Below, piece after piece: positions 1-9,500 of a stretch of DNA of 64,000 nucleotides (its first letter is position 1; every line of letters starts with the position of its first letter). The stretch covers positions 32,855,160-32,919,159 of the forward strand of contig OX459096.1 of NCBI GenBank assembly GCA_949775045.1. Direction: 5' to 3'. Source of the stretch: Metridium senile (lineage: Eukaryota > Cnidaria > Anthozoa > Actiniaria > Metridiidae). The position numbers and the translations under genes are program-made. The notes under the pieces are model-generated. The model saw only the letters and a program-made list of their open reading frames with translations, was not told the DNA's origin and made no database searches.

Positions 1-369
1 AGTCTATTTATAAACTTATAACTATTTCTTACACTTCGTAAGTCGTGAGTATAGCCACGTATTCCCCTAAATGTAATATAGTCTCTTAATCCATTTTCAA
101 AACGTTTATAATAGTATACCATCATCTGCAATGATATGTGAACATGGCCTCATTAATGTAATCATATGTGATAGCTTTACTGTTGCAATGATATTTCAAG
201 TAGGCTCTATAAATAATCATTAAAGCAACGATACTAATTCAATATTCTTGTTTTCTAGTAACGTCTTGCAAGGATGTTTACGAAAAAACAAGGTATGATT
301 TCTTTTAACCTATTGTTATATCATGCATTTACTATATTATGCATGCATTTACTATAATGCAAAAAAATA

Positions 370-658
370 TACACCCTTTCCGAGAAAGTTTGTCACTCGT
401 GAAAAGCACACAAGCTAGTGGCGCAAAGAATTATGGATCAGTTCAGTTTAAACTAAATGTAAGTTTGGGACACCTTTCTTGTTGTTTGATGAGTCAAAAC
501 GGACATTTCTCAATAACATCTTGACAAGTGTAGCAATGTGGCCATGAAATCCCTACGTTCTAATAAAGTATACAAAGGTAACCCATAATCCCCTGCGCTA
601 CTAGCTAGCTTGTAGGCTTTTCACTTAACGGGTGACAAAGTTTCTCGGAAACGGTGTA
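370..658. mobile_element. MITE-like element with terminal inverted repeats
   Basis: The left end reads TACACCCTTTCCGAGAAAGT and the right end is its near-perfect reverse complement (GTTTCTCGGAAACGGTGTA). The inverted similarity continues inward through the CACAAGCTAGT / CTAGCTTGTAGG blocks. The element is about 290 bp and has no coding capacity, so it looks like a non-autonomous DNA transposon. I could not fix a target-site duplication, so the superfamily is not assigned. Nothing else recognisable lies in positions 1-925. Confidence 0.6.
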
Positions 659-925
659 TTTAAATATCTACAAGGCAATTCGTGATATGCACCAAAACTA
701 TAAGCATTCGTAGCATGCTTGTTCAAACTAGCAACTAATCTGGATTCCTGTATTATAGCAATCGTGAAGACAAAGCCTACAATCTTATGATCGACAACAA
801 GGTAACACCCATCTACTGTCATCTATCCAGCGATATTTGCGGTAGTAGAGGCTGGACACTTGTCATGAAAATAAACGGTAGACAAACGGTAAGTTTGTAG
901 AATCCCTCTTGTTTCTTGTGCTTGC

Positions 926-1181
926 TTTAAAGAGGGTCCTGAAGGGGGGGGGGGGGGGGGGGGTTCCGAATCCCATTTCCCAGTTTATATTTTGACCAAA
1001 TCCCAGTAAAAAATCACAGCTCACAACTTGAGTTAAGCTCAAGTTTTCAATCCCATTCCCATTTTCTATTGTTCTTTTATTTGTAAATCCCAGTCCCAGT
1101 GCATCCAATTCCATTTTCCAAATCAAACATAAAGCGGCCAACCCCAGCTCCCATTTTACCCTCTTCAGGAACCTCTTTAAA
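926..1181. mobile_element. Short inverted-repeat element, TTTAAAGAGG ends
   Basis: The left end TTTAAAGAGGGTCCTGAAG (926-944) matches the reverse complement of CTTCAGGAACCTCTTTAAA (1163-1181). The 256-bp body contains a G homopolymer and repeated AATCCCA-type words and no ORF of note. This is consistent with a MITE; the superfamily is not determined. Confidence 0.5.
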
Positions 1182-1265
1182 ATATGAATCAGTAATTAAA
1201 ACTGTCCTTGAAGAAAGGTATTTTGACGTGACCACATGCACAGAAGCCACTTTCAGCCCACAGCG

Positions 1266-2188
1266 GCTTATTCAAAGCTGTATATAAGATAACTTACTTC
1301 GAATAGATGGATTGCAACCATTCCCAGGAGAGTGAATTGAACAAAAGAAACGGCAGCCATCATGGTGGTCTTGATAAAAGAACACCATCACTGTTACTGG
1401 TGGTCCTTCTGTTCAATTCGCTTTTCCGGAATTGAGGAAGAGACTGGGACCGAGTGTTGAAATGTTAATCTAATTAACAAACAAACCCCATCACATGAAA
1501 GACCACACTAAATTTATTATCAAGTTTTATAATGATTGGGTAAATACTAACTAATTTATGGGCTTTAAACGTTAACAAATCGTAAAAATAAGAGAGAATG
1601 TATGGTTTTTGGGGACGCTGTCCCTAAACCCCATACATTCTATCTTATTTTTGCGACTTTTAGAAACTGTATACTCAGTATTTATCCAAACGTAACGGTG
1701 CTCAAACTCGGTAATAATACTAATGTTTGTATGTTTTATTTTGTGATGGGGATCATGTTTTAATTAGATTATTTTTTGGGTGGCCTAGCGGTGAGAGTGC
1801 TGGCCTCTAGATCTCACCGCTGTGGTCCAGGTTCGAGCCCTGGCTCGGGCATGGATTATATGTTAGTTGAGTTTGTTTGATGTGTTCTTCTCTCCTATGC
1901 CACGAGGGTTTTTTCTCCGGGTTATCCGATTTTCCCTGCGCAAAAAAGAACATGTGAGCTGAGTTGTGTGCAAAATAATTAACGTAGAGGTAGTGAGTGT
2001 GTGTCTGAGTCTCCCCAATTAGTAGGGCACACGTGTCTAGCTAGAACGATTGAGACGTTAAAAAAGTGATTTTTTTAAATTTCTATTTCTATTTCACTCG
2101 GCCCCAGTCCCCTCATTAATTCCGGAAAGGCGAATTCACTCTCCTGGAAATGGTTGCAATCCATCTATACAGCCTTTTGAATAAGATA
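1266..2188. mobile_element. Composite inverted-repeat element interrupted by a SINE
   Basis: The outer arms read GATGGATTGCAACCATTCCC near 1306 and, inverted, GGTTGCAATCCATCTATAC near 2150. They belong to the same family as the compact hairpin at 27501-27651. Inside, GACTGGGACCGAGTG (about 1443) and CACTCGGCCCCAGTC (about 2096) form a second inverted pair enclosing a tRNA-derived SINE. The order of nesting (hairpin MITE, then inner element, then SINE) is inferred from which unit interrupts which. Confidence 0.55.
1778..2078 (+). mobile_element. tRNA-derived SINE (family 1), most complete copy
   Basis: The head has an A-box-like stretch (GGTGGCCTAGCGGTGAGAG) and a good B box (GGTTCGAGCCC), as in a polymerase III tRNA promoter. 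It is followed by a roughly 220-bp tRNA-unrelated body that ends GAGACGTTAAAAAAGTGATTT. The same body recurs at 5600-6115 (split), 6985-7205, 28262-28386 and 42666-42775, so this is a dispersed family. It is not a functional tRNA: the cloverleaf is poor and the body continues without a terminator at tRNA length. Confidence 0.75.
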
Positions 2189-3186
2189 TATAAGTCTGTT
2201 ACATTGCTTCTAATAAAAAATCAATTTTTAATAGAGACAGTGGAAGAAAACTTCCAACTAACTAAGTAGCTCTTTTGGAATCATGTTATCAGTTTTTCGT
2301 TCATAAGAACGTATTCTATTCCATCGTATTTGTTTGTATTCGTGTTTTTCAACCGTTTTTACACTTACACTGTAACCCTGAAGATGCATGGGCTGTTAGG
2401 CCGGAAAGCTTGAAAATTATAAAAACATTTTGGTTGAAGAAACGTTATGCTATGAAATATATAATATTTTTTTACGTTTGCAATCATACACGGTCCATTA
2501 TACCAACTAGCTTTCTACTGTTTCTTGGTTGATCGGTTAATTTCTTGGTTGATCGGTGATTTAACGAAAGCACCAATGGAAAAACTGAACATAGAATATC
2601 ATAATGTTACGAAAACGTGTTAGAGGTGGTCATAGGAAACATGAATGAAGTGAAGAAGATGACAATGGATTCAAATTTAAACTTAAAAATTCGGATATTC
2701 ACCGATTATGTCACACAGAAGACATTGAACATTTTATCAAAAGACATCAAAAGAAGTACCTGCCCCACATTGTAAGAGAAAACAACAATTGCTTTTTAAT
2801 GATGATAAATAAATTGTAAGGTAGGACGACATACACCTTCACTTTTAGAACAGGTAGTTGAAACCGGATCAACTTTAAAAAAGTCACTCTATCTTCTGCA
2901 AAGAAGAAGAGGTAAAACCTATGTATGTATGTAGGTAGGTAGGTAGGGGTTGCTGTCGAAGAGTTTAACATTTTTTAACGCGGAATCAATAAGAAGGGTT
3001 CTTAATTCTGGCATGCTCGCTAAAAAGCAGTTGATGCTCAAACAGGCTATTGATAATGCATAACTGTTAACCAGGAATTTTACTGTGTCTCTAGGAATTT
3101 GGTTATCATTCCTCCCTGTGATCCAACAACGATTCCTTGCTTAATTTAATAATGCTAAGGTATAGCTGTTAACTTGTATTTTCTAG

Positions 3187-3657
3187 GAACAATTTGGCTA
3201 CAAATCACCCCTGTGGTCCAACAAAGATTCCTTCAATTTGGAGGCCGGTCAAACCGGTTTTGATGACTTCCAAACCAAGATGCCAAGCTACTGGGCCATG
3301 CCTTTCCAGAAACTGTGCGTTGGTATGAAAGTAGATGGTAATCTAAAATGGCTCGGCATTCCATATCAAGGAGAGTCGCTCTATGATGTCATTGCAGACG
3401 GTCAGTATAAAGAGCTTAAAGTGACTAAAGCGAAATGGAAGGGACTAGTGCAAGGTGCATCATTACAATCAAACTGCGACCAGGAAGGATTTAATATCAA
3501 ACACGCCAGACTCGGTATTCGATCTAATAATGAAGACGATTGTAACACCCCCGACAGTAGTATTGGCTTCGGACTATCTTATGGTCATATTTCATGTGGA
3601 AATCAACATAATGTTATTTCTGCAAAGTATGCCTTTGGATATATTCTCCTCCAGTAG
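3187..3657 (+). CDS. Fibrinogen-related secreted protein, C-terminal exon (partial)
   Basis: This is the last exon of a gene whose earlier exons I cannot find. It follows a polypyrimidine tract and TTCTAG acceptor, is open for 156 codons in phase 0 and stops at 3655-3657. The encoded segment contains SLYDVIADGQYK, KWKGLVQGASLQSNC, EGFN, NNEDDCNTPDSSIGFG and a C-terminal FGYILLQ. From memory this order matches cnidarian fibrinogen-domain proteins, including the coral uncharacterised skeletal organic matrix proteins, which end in a similar GYILVQ. Such proteins are secreted and suspected to act in lectin-like recognition or extracellular matrix; the exact role here is unknown. Paired cysteines in the SNC and DDC contexts fit disulphide bonding. 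A candidate AATAAA lies at 4057-4062. The family call is from recognition, not a search. Confidence 0.7.
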   Translation, partial: EQFGYKSPLWSNKDSFNLEAGQTGFDDFQTKMPSYWAMPFQKLCVGMKVDGNLKWLGIPYQGESLYDVIADGQYKELKVTKAKWKGLVQGASLQSNCDQEGFNIKHARLGIRSNNEDDCNTPDSSIGFGLSYGHISCGNQHNVISAKYAFGYILLQ

Positions 3658-3677
3658 CGATCCTCTCAAGGTTTTCG

Positions 3678-3974
3678 TTGCTTGTTTCATATTGCAAGTG
3701 TGTAGAGATATTCGATCAGGATCATTTAGTTGATAGCTTATTGAACACTGATATAATCTGTTCATGCACAAACCTCAAGTATACAAAGGGAGGAAACAAT
3801 AATCACAATCAACTGGAAACAGTGAAAATCCTAAGCAAACAAAGAACTGAACTGAAAAGAACAAACGCCACTGAATGGCATAGGCGTGAGAATGGAGACA
3901 TTTTACCAGTGAAATGGAAAGGCTTGACTGATAGTGACTCCGAGGACCACGGGGAGCCAATTTCAGAAGATTAA
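3678..3974 (+). pseudogene. Possible transposase-derived fragment
   Basis: An open frame of 98 codons starts 20 bp after the stop of the fibrinogen-related exon. Only its last third, with the words NGDILPVKWK and a Ser/Asp/Glu-rich end, looks protein-like. NGDxLxxKWK vaguely recalls piggyBac-type transposases, but no DDD catalytic core is visible. It could equally be 3' UTR of the upstream exon. Weak call. Confidence 0.12.
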
Positions 3975-4056
3975 AAAAGATATTAAAACATGCCTTCATT
4001 ATCAGTGATTAGCTAGCTATTCGCACAAATTCACACAATATACAAAAGCTAGCTAG

Positions 4057-4062
4057 AATAAA
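4057..4062 (+). promoter_or_regulatory. Candidate polyadenylation signal AATAAA
   Basis: A canonical AATAAA lies 400 bp downstream of the stop codon of the fibrinogen-related exon, on the same strand. It is a reasonable 3' end signal for that transcript, but chance occurrence is likely in AT-rich DNA. Confidence 0.35.
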
Positions 4063-4129
4063 CCACTAAAATCACATTTTATTCAGTTATGAAAATAATA
4101 TGGTTATGCATAAATATTTATTGTATTAA

Positions 4130-4456
4130 GTACTTATTGACTGAGTGAGAGGGCCGTACGGGAAAATATTTGGCTCGCGGTCATGACGTACGGAACGAGC
4201 GCAGCGAGGTCCGTACAAATGACCAAGAGCCAAATATTTTTCCGTACGGCCCGACCTAACTCAGTCAATAAGTTTTTTATCATATGATCCGTATATTTTG
4301 CCAGGCGCGCGCCATTTTTGTTGTGATGTTTTGAGTAGCTGGTCCGTACGTGTTTGTACGGACCAGATGGAAAAAGCCGTACGGATCCCATCACGTGACT
4401 TTTTCCGAAGGTTTTCTTAAGAGCGCGCGCCGGGCAAAATACGGGTCATATGATAA
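4130..4456. mobile_element. Palindromic MITE with GCCGTACGG core, copy 1
   Basis: Two hairpins stand side by side. The first (4138-4270) pairs TTGACTGAGTGAGAGGGCCG with CGGCCCGACCTAACTCAGTCAA. The second (4278-4456) pairs ATCATATGATCCGTATATTTTG with the reverse complement of CAAAATACGGGTCATATGAT and contains the palindrome GTCCGTACGTGTTTGTACGGAC. The same double structure recurs at 5685-5992 and in part at 6890-6970. It has no coding capacity. Confidence 0.65.
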
Positions 4457-4875
4457 ATGAGGATTACGACAAACTTAAAAACAAATTTATCGGAAGGGGG
4501 ATGGGTGAGAAATTAGCAAATTTTCACTTTTTGCAGTCCCCCACCTTTCAAGTAAAACATTTTTAGGGGCCCCCTTACATGAGGAATCTGGTGATTTAAA
4601 AATTGATGCACAAAGCTCAAAAAGGTGCGATTTAGAGCTCACAATGATGCACTCCTAGCCCTTAGAATGTTGTAGTGATCACAAAATGGATATAAATTAC
4701 TTAGATATAAATCATCTGGCCTGGAAAGTGACCATGCACTAGAGACTGCACCAAGTTAGTACTGCTAAAGAACAGCACGACACCATTTGTGAAAATCTAT
4801 TTGCAGCTATAATAAATGATAAAAACAATTGAGGATGCATTTAATTAATTATTTTAAATCAAGTAATGGCGAGCC

Positions 4876-5558
4876 TACCCTGCGAGCAGAAGTTCCTTTC
4901 TCTTACCTAGAACCCCGGGGGGGGGGGGGGGGGGGGTACTTGACACAGTTTCTGACGGGGACGTTCCGCTGGTACCTCTAAACCATGACCCTATTTAAGA
5001 CAGCAGAATCCTAAAAATATGTACCCTATTTCAAGACAAATTGGTAAAAAGTAGACCCTATCCAAGACTCAAGGGGGAAATTGTATACCCTAGGTAAGGC
5101 AATTTAAGACAAATTAGGCTAAATTGTAAAACATTATGGGCTATCTAATTATAAACTGGTTTTAAACTGGTTTTTCAACCATGCGATGACAGAAAACATC
5201 ACTTTCCCAAGCGTTAATTAACGTTGATGTTTACTTTTGATTTCAATCAGTCGAGGCCAGGACCAACAAGATTTAACATTAACAATCGCTTTAGCTCTAC
5301 GCAACATTAGATATAATCTACTCACTAAACAATGTCGTTCTTATATTTCTTAACTGGAGTTTTTGACGACATTAAACGGAGAGCATTTCGCCATCTTTGC
5401 TCATTGTACGAAATACGATATTTTAACTTGTCACGCAAAAACCTAATCAGTTGACCTTTGGAAAACGCGCATGCTCAACAGGAATAACAACCGGTTGCCG
5501 GCAGAGGTTTCTTTTCTCGTCGTTCTAGGTAAGAGAAAGGAACCTCTGCTCGCAGGGT
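4876..5558. mobile_element. 683-bp TIR element with 10-bp target-site duplication
   Basis: The element is flanked on both sides by ATGGCGAGCC (4866-4875 and 5559-5568). Its ends are inverted repeats of about 38 bp, beginning TACCCTGCGAGCAGA on the left, with CTGCTCGCAGGGT on the right. A 9-10 bp target-site duplication with moderately long TIRs is typical of the Mutator superfamily, so this is probably a non-autonomous Mutator-like element. The interior holds a G homopolymer (about 4917-4937) and no transposase. Confidence 0.7.
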
Positions 5559-5599
5559 ATGGCGAGCCAGCAGCGTATTGCTGGGGATTTATGCATGTG

Positions 5600-6115
5600 T
5601 TTAATGTAGTAGCTTACCGCGCGCCTCTCACCGCTATCATCCAGGTACGAGTCCCGTCTCGGACATGGAATGACATATTAATTAAGTACTTATTGACTGA
5701 GTGAGAGGACCGTACGGGAAAAATACGCAGCGAGGTCTGTACAAATGACCAAGAGCCAAATATTTTCCCGTACGGCCCGACCTAACTCAGTCAATAAGTT
5801 TTTTTTTTCATATGATCATCATGACCCACTCTTTTTAATTTAGTTTGATTGACTGAGAGAGCCATTTCGAGTAGCGGGTCCGTACGTGTTTGTACGGACC
5901 AGGTGAAAAAAGCCGTACGGACCCCATCACGTGACTTTTTCCGAAGGTTTTCTTAAGAGCGCGCGCCGGGCAAAATACGGGTCATATGATAAGTGAGCTG
6001 AGTTCATTTGATGTGTTGTATTCTCGAATGATACACGGCGGGTTTTTCTTCGGCCGGCCAATCCGGTTTCTCCTTCCCCCGCAAAAATCAAAATATGAGC
6101 AGAGTTGTTTGTTGC
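5600..6115 (+). mobile_element. SINE family 1 copy split by a palindromic MITE
   Basis: The SINE head (CTCACCGCTATCATCCAGG to GGACATGGAATGACAT, 5625-5672) and the SINE tail (GTGAGCTGAGTTCATTTGATG onward, 5993-6115) are separated by about 310 bp matching the palindromic MITE at 4130-4456. The SINE body at 1778-2078 reads straight through this junction, which shows that the MITE inserted into an existing SINE. Confidence 0.65.
5685..5992. mobile_element. Palindromic MITE, copy 2 (nested in a SINE)
   Basis: The layout matches the copy at 4130-4456: ATTGACTGAGTGAGAGG start, inner palindrome around GTCCGTACGTGTTTGTACGGAC, and the end CAAAATACGGGTCATATGAT. The first hairpin has lost part of its left arm. 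A third, truncated copy (ACGGACCACATCACGTGACT to CATATAATAA) lies at 6890-6970, just before another SINE. Confidence 0.6.
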
Positions 6116-6298
6116 AAATATATATTGAATGTAGGGGTCATCAAATGGTACAGCCCGGCCGGTTGGGAGTGATGGCTGTAAAATATACGTATGGAATCAA
6201 CAATTCTAATAAGAGAGACGAAAAGAAAAGAACATTGGAATGCAACTTCGAAGAACATTTCGTTGAGACTTAAAATATAAGACAGTTTATATTAAGAC

Positions 6299-6304
6299 TT
6301 TATT
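6299..6304 (-). promoter_or_regulatory. Candidate polyadenylation signal (minus strand)
   Basis: TTTATT on the plus strand gives AATAAA on the minus strand, about 260 bp downstream of the TMEM163-like stop codon at 6561-6563. This is a plausible 3' end signal for that gene. Confidence 0.35.
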
Positions 6305-6560
6305 GCAAAATCATTAAGAAAAGAAGTCATAGTTGAACAGTTTTTAATCAGGAGATATCTTAGATGTATTTCTCTGTCGGTTGCGTCACGTTCCAGAATA
6401 TGAATGGCGACGGCAACCGATCTTGCCATTGACCGCGTTTTGAAAATCAGGATTCATCATGGTATTATTTAATTTTATATAATTCACATTTAGAACGAAA
6501 TATGTCATAAAAGATCATATAAACGGTCTATCCTAAACCGTCTGTAATAAATATATACAT

Positions 6561-9500
6561 CTAATCATCCGAATCGGAATTAGTATGTCCAGGTTTCATC
6601 ATCATCTGACTCAGCAAACTGAAAGAAAAAGTAACTAGATAAATTAAATGGATTATTATATCTGTTGTAACAATATGACTATTAACTAATAACGTAGCTT
6701 TTAACTATTTGTTGTAACAATATAACTATCAAGAATATTTCTACTAATTGACTGCATTGTAAAATCTAATATGTTGAAATGTGAAATGAATAACTAGAAA
6801 TGTCAACAACAAAAAATTAAATGGATTATCAAAAGAAAGCGAAAGGATAGATAGATTTATGGATTAGGTGAATGGGTGGTGTAGTATAAGTACTACGGAC
6901 CACATCACGTGACTTTTTCCGAAGGTTTTCTTAAGAGTGCGCACCGGGCAAAATACCGGTCATATAATAATAGAGGTTTACGTCACGCCTCTCTGCGCTG
7001 TGGAGTAGGTTCGAGTCCTTTTTAGGACATGGAATATTTGTGAGTTGAGTTTGTGATGTGTTGTTCTCTCCTAGATCACGTCACGATGGTTTTGCGGCTC
7101 TCTGGTTTTCCTCCCTCCGTTAAAATCAACATATGATTTGAGTCGTTTTCAATTAATGGTTCAAAAATGCATCAATTTAAAGAAGTATACTCAATCAAAT
7201 ACAACGTTAAAAAAAGGCCCCAAAATTTGATAACGAACCGCTCATGATATTTTATGTCATGTGCAGGATGCTCTAAAACAACACTTGTGTCCCCCATACC
7301 TTATTCCATATATCCCTATTGCAAGTGATGTACACAGTGCAATATTAATCCACGCTCTAAAACAACACTTGTATCCCCCATGCCTTATTCCATATATCCC
7401 TATTCAGTGCAAGTGATGTACACACTCCAATCAATGCTCTAAAACAACACTTGTGTCCCCCATACCTTATTCCATATATCCCTATTGCAAGTGATGTACA
7501 CAGTGCAATATTAATCCACGCTCTAAAACAACACTTGCGTCCCCCATACCTTATTCCATATATCCCTATTCAGTGCAAGTGATGTACACACTCCAATCAA
7601 TGCTCTAAAACAACACTTATATCCCCCATGCCTTATTCCATATATCCCTATTGCAAGTGATGTACACAGTGCAATCAATGCTCTAAAACAACACTTGTAT
7701 CCCCCATGCCTTATTCCATATATCCCTATTGCAAGTGATGTACACACTCCAATCAATGCTCTAAAACAACACTTGCATCACCCATACCTTATTCCATATA
7801 TCCCTATTGCAAGTGATGTACACAGTGCAATCGATGCATCCAAAAACCACACCGATTTATCCCAACCATAAGCAAGAGAGCTCATCAGCATTCCCAATGA
7901 CAATGTAGCTCCTGCTAACGAATTATAACCTGGAATTAAAACAATAATATCAGTTTAATGTTCACCAAACAATGCATCACTGTATTATTGATGACTCAAT
8001 TTCCTTTACATGCACTTTAATCGTTTCCTTTTTTTCTCATTTCCTGGTTGGCTAAGGTTGTGGGGACAGGAAGCCCGATCCGGCTGCGAGGGAGACTATG
8101 GCTAATTAAGGAAAAGTATTTTACTATTCCTTTCCTTTCTCAACTTTCCCTTTCTTTTCCATAAATATTCCCTCCGCTTCCCTAGTTCCTTTTCCTCCTC
8201 TCCCCTTCCTTTTCCTTCCATTCATTTCCCTTCCCTGCTCTCCCCTTCCCTTCCATTCATTTCCCTTTCCTCCTCTCCCCACTTATCATTTGTTTCCATT
8301 TTTTTTCTCGAGCCCAGAGTCTGTACGGCGAATTGTCAGCGGTTGTTTGCGCAGTATAGCCCATCTTTACATGCAAAGTAAGGGGAGCGAAAACGAGAGG
8401 TTTATTGCAGAAAAGGAAGTGCAAAAGTGTTTATACTTTCTTCCCTGTATAGTTCGACTACTTATGCACTCACCATCAGTCTTTAAAGAACTACTTGATA
8501 TTTTATCGGCGATAACAAGTTTTGACCATGATAGGATGGAATAGACAACTAAACTGACGCCAGATATTATCTGAACTCCACCAAACTTAAAATAAAACAG
8601 AAAGACTACAATTAGAATGATATAAAAACAGGAAGTTTTATTAAGATCAGAATAACCATCGTGACTAGTACTGACGTGACTAGCGATTGAGTACATAGCA
8701 ATGTACAGTGCTAATACTCCAACCGGGACCACTTCCATTGACTTCCTTGAGGATGAAGAAAACTTTAAACCATTTGAGAAGGTAGAGAGAAGGCGGTTTA
8801 AAACACACTGTCCATTTTCATACGTAACTGCTGGAAAATATTTAGATTTTAGCTTTCAAAGTAGGCACTTTGTGCCGAGCATTAATCAAGTGCGTTCGTG
8901 TGAGCCGGACAGTTATTAAAGAAAGCGACGTCATATGCGCAACATAACATGAAACTCATGAGCTTGCAGGATGCGTTGACAAAATTATGGCCAATACGAT
9001 CAAAGACAATAAAGAAGTTGAACAAGCACATGCGAAGAGATTAACCGGGAACGAGACTAGAGCCATGTGGTACTGAAGAGGATCGACTCCAGAGTTTTAT
9101 TTCACAAAGGGTGTGCCAGAGAGGACTTTGGGTAATAGCCATGACATTCTCTTACCCAGACCCTTCTCAGCTTTCTAACGAAAAATCGGACACAAACTGA
9201 AAGACCCAGAATCTGGGTCGTCAGATATGCGCATGCATGCTCAATATAATTTCTAACTTCCGGTAACAAAATGACAGATTTTAAAGCAATTCTCGCCGAT
9301 GTGTTTTATCAGAACTAAACATGAATTTCGATCCTAAAGAATGTGACATTGGCAGACTTGCACATAGATGTAGCATAACCTGTTCGTGAACAGACTTTAA
9401 ATATTAAGCACAAGAGGCAAGAAATAAGGTATGCATTTCCACGTAGAAGCCAGACGGAGAGTTCATCAGTACCATGCAGAGAGCAGTTTTGAAGCAAGGA

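Noticed and set aside
1778..1855. Possible functional tRNA gene
   Set aside because: A and B boxes are present, but the cloverleaf is poor and the sequence continues into a repeated non-tRNA body. It is a SINE.
7253..7830. Regularly spaced repeats resembling a CRISPR array
   Set aside because: Units are continuous tandem copies without unique spacers, the genome is eukaryotic, and the units match a neighbouring exon.
8290..8544. Plus-strand 84-residue ORF that at first looked like an exon
   Set aside because: It overlaps antisense the TMEM163-like exon at 8474-8585, whose reading frame, splice sites and homology are far stronger. The ORF is a shadow.
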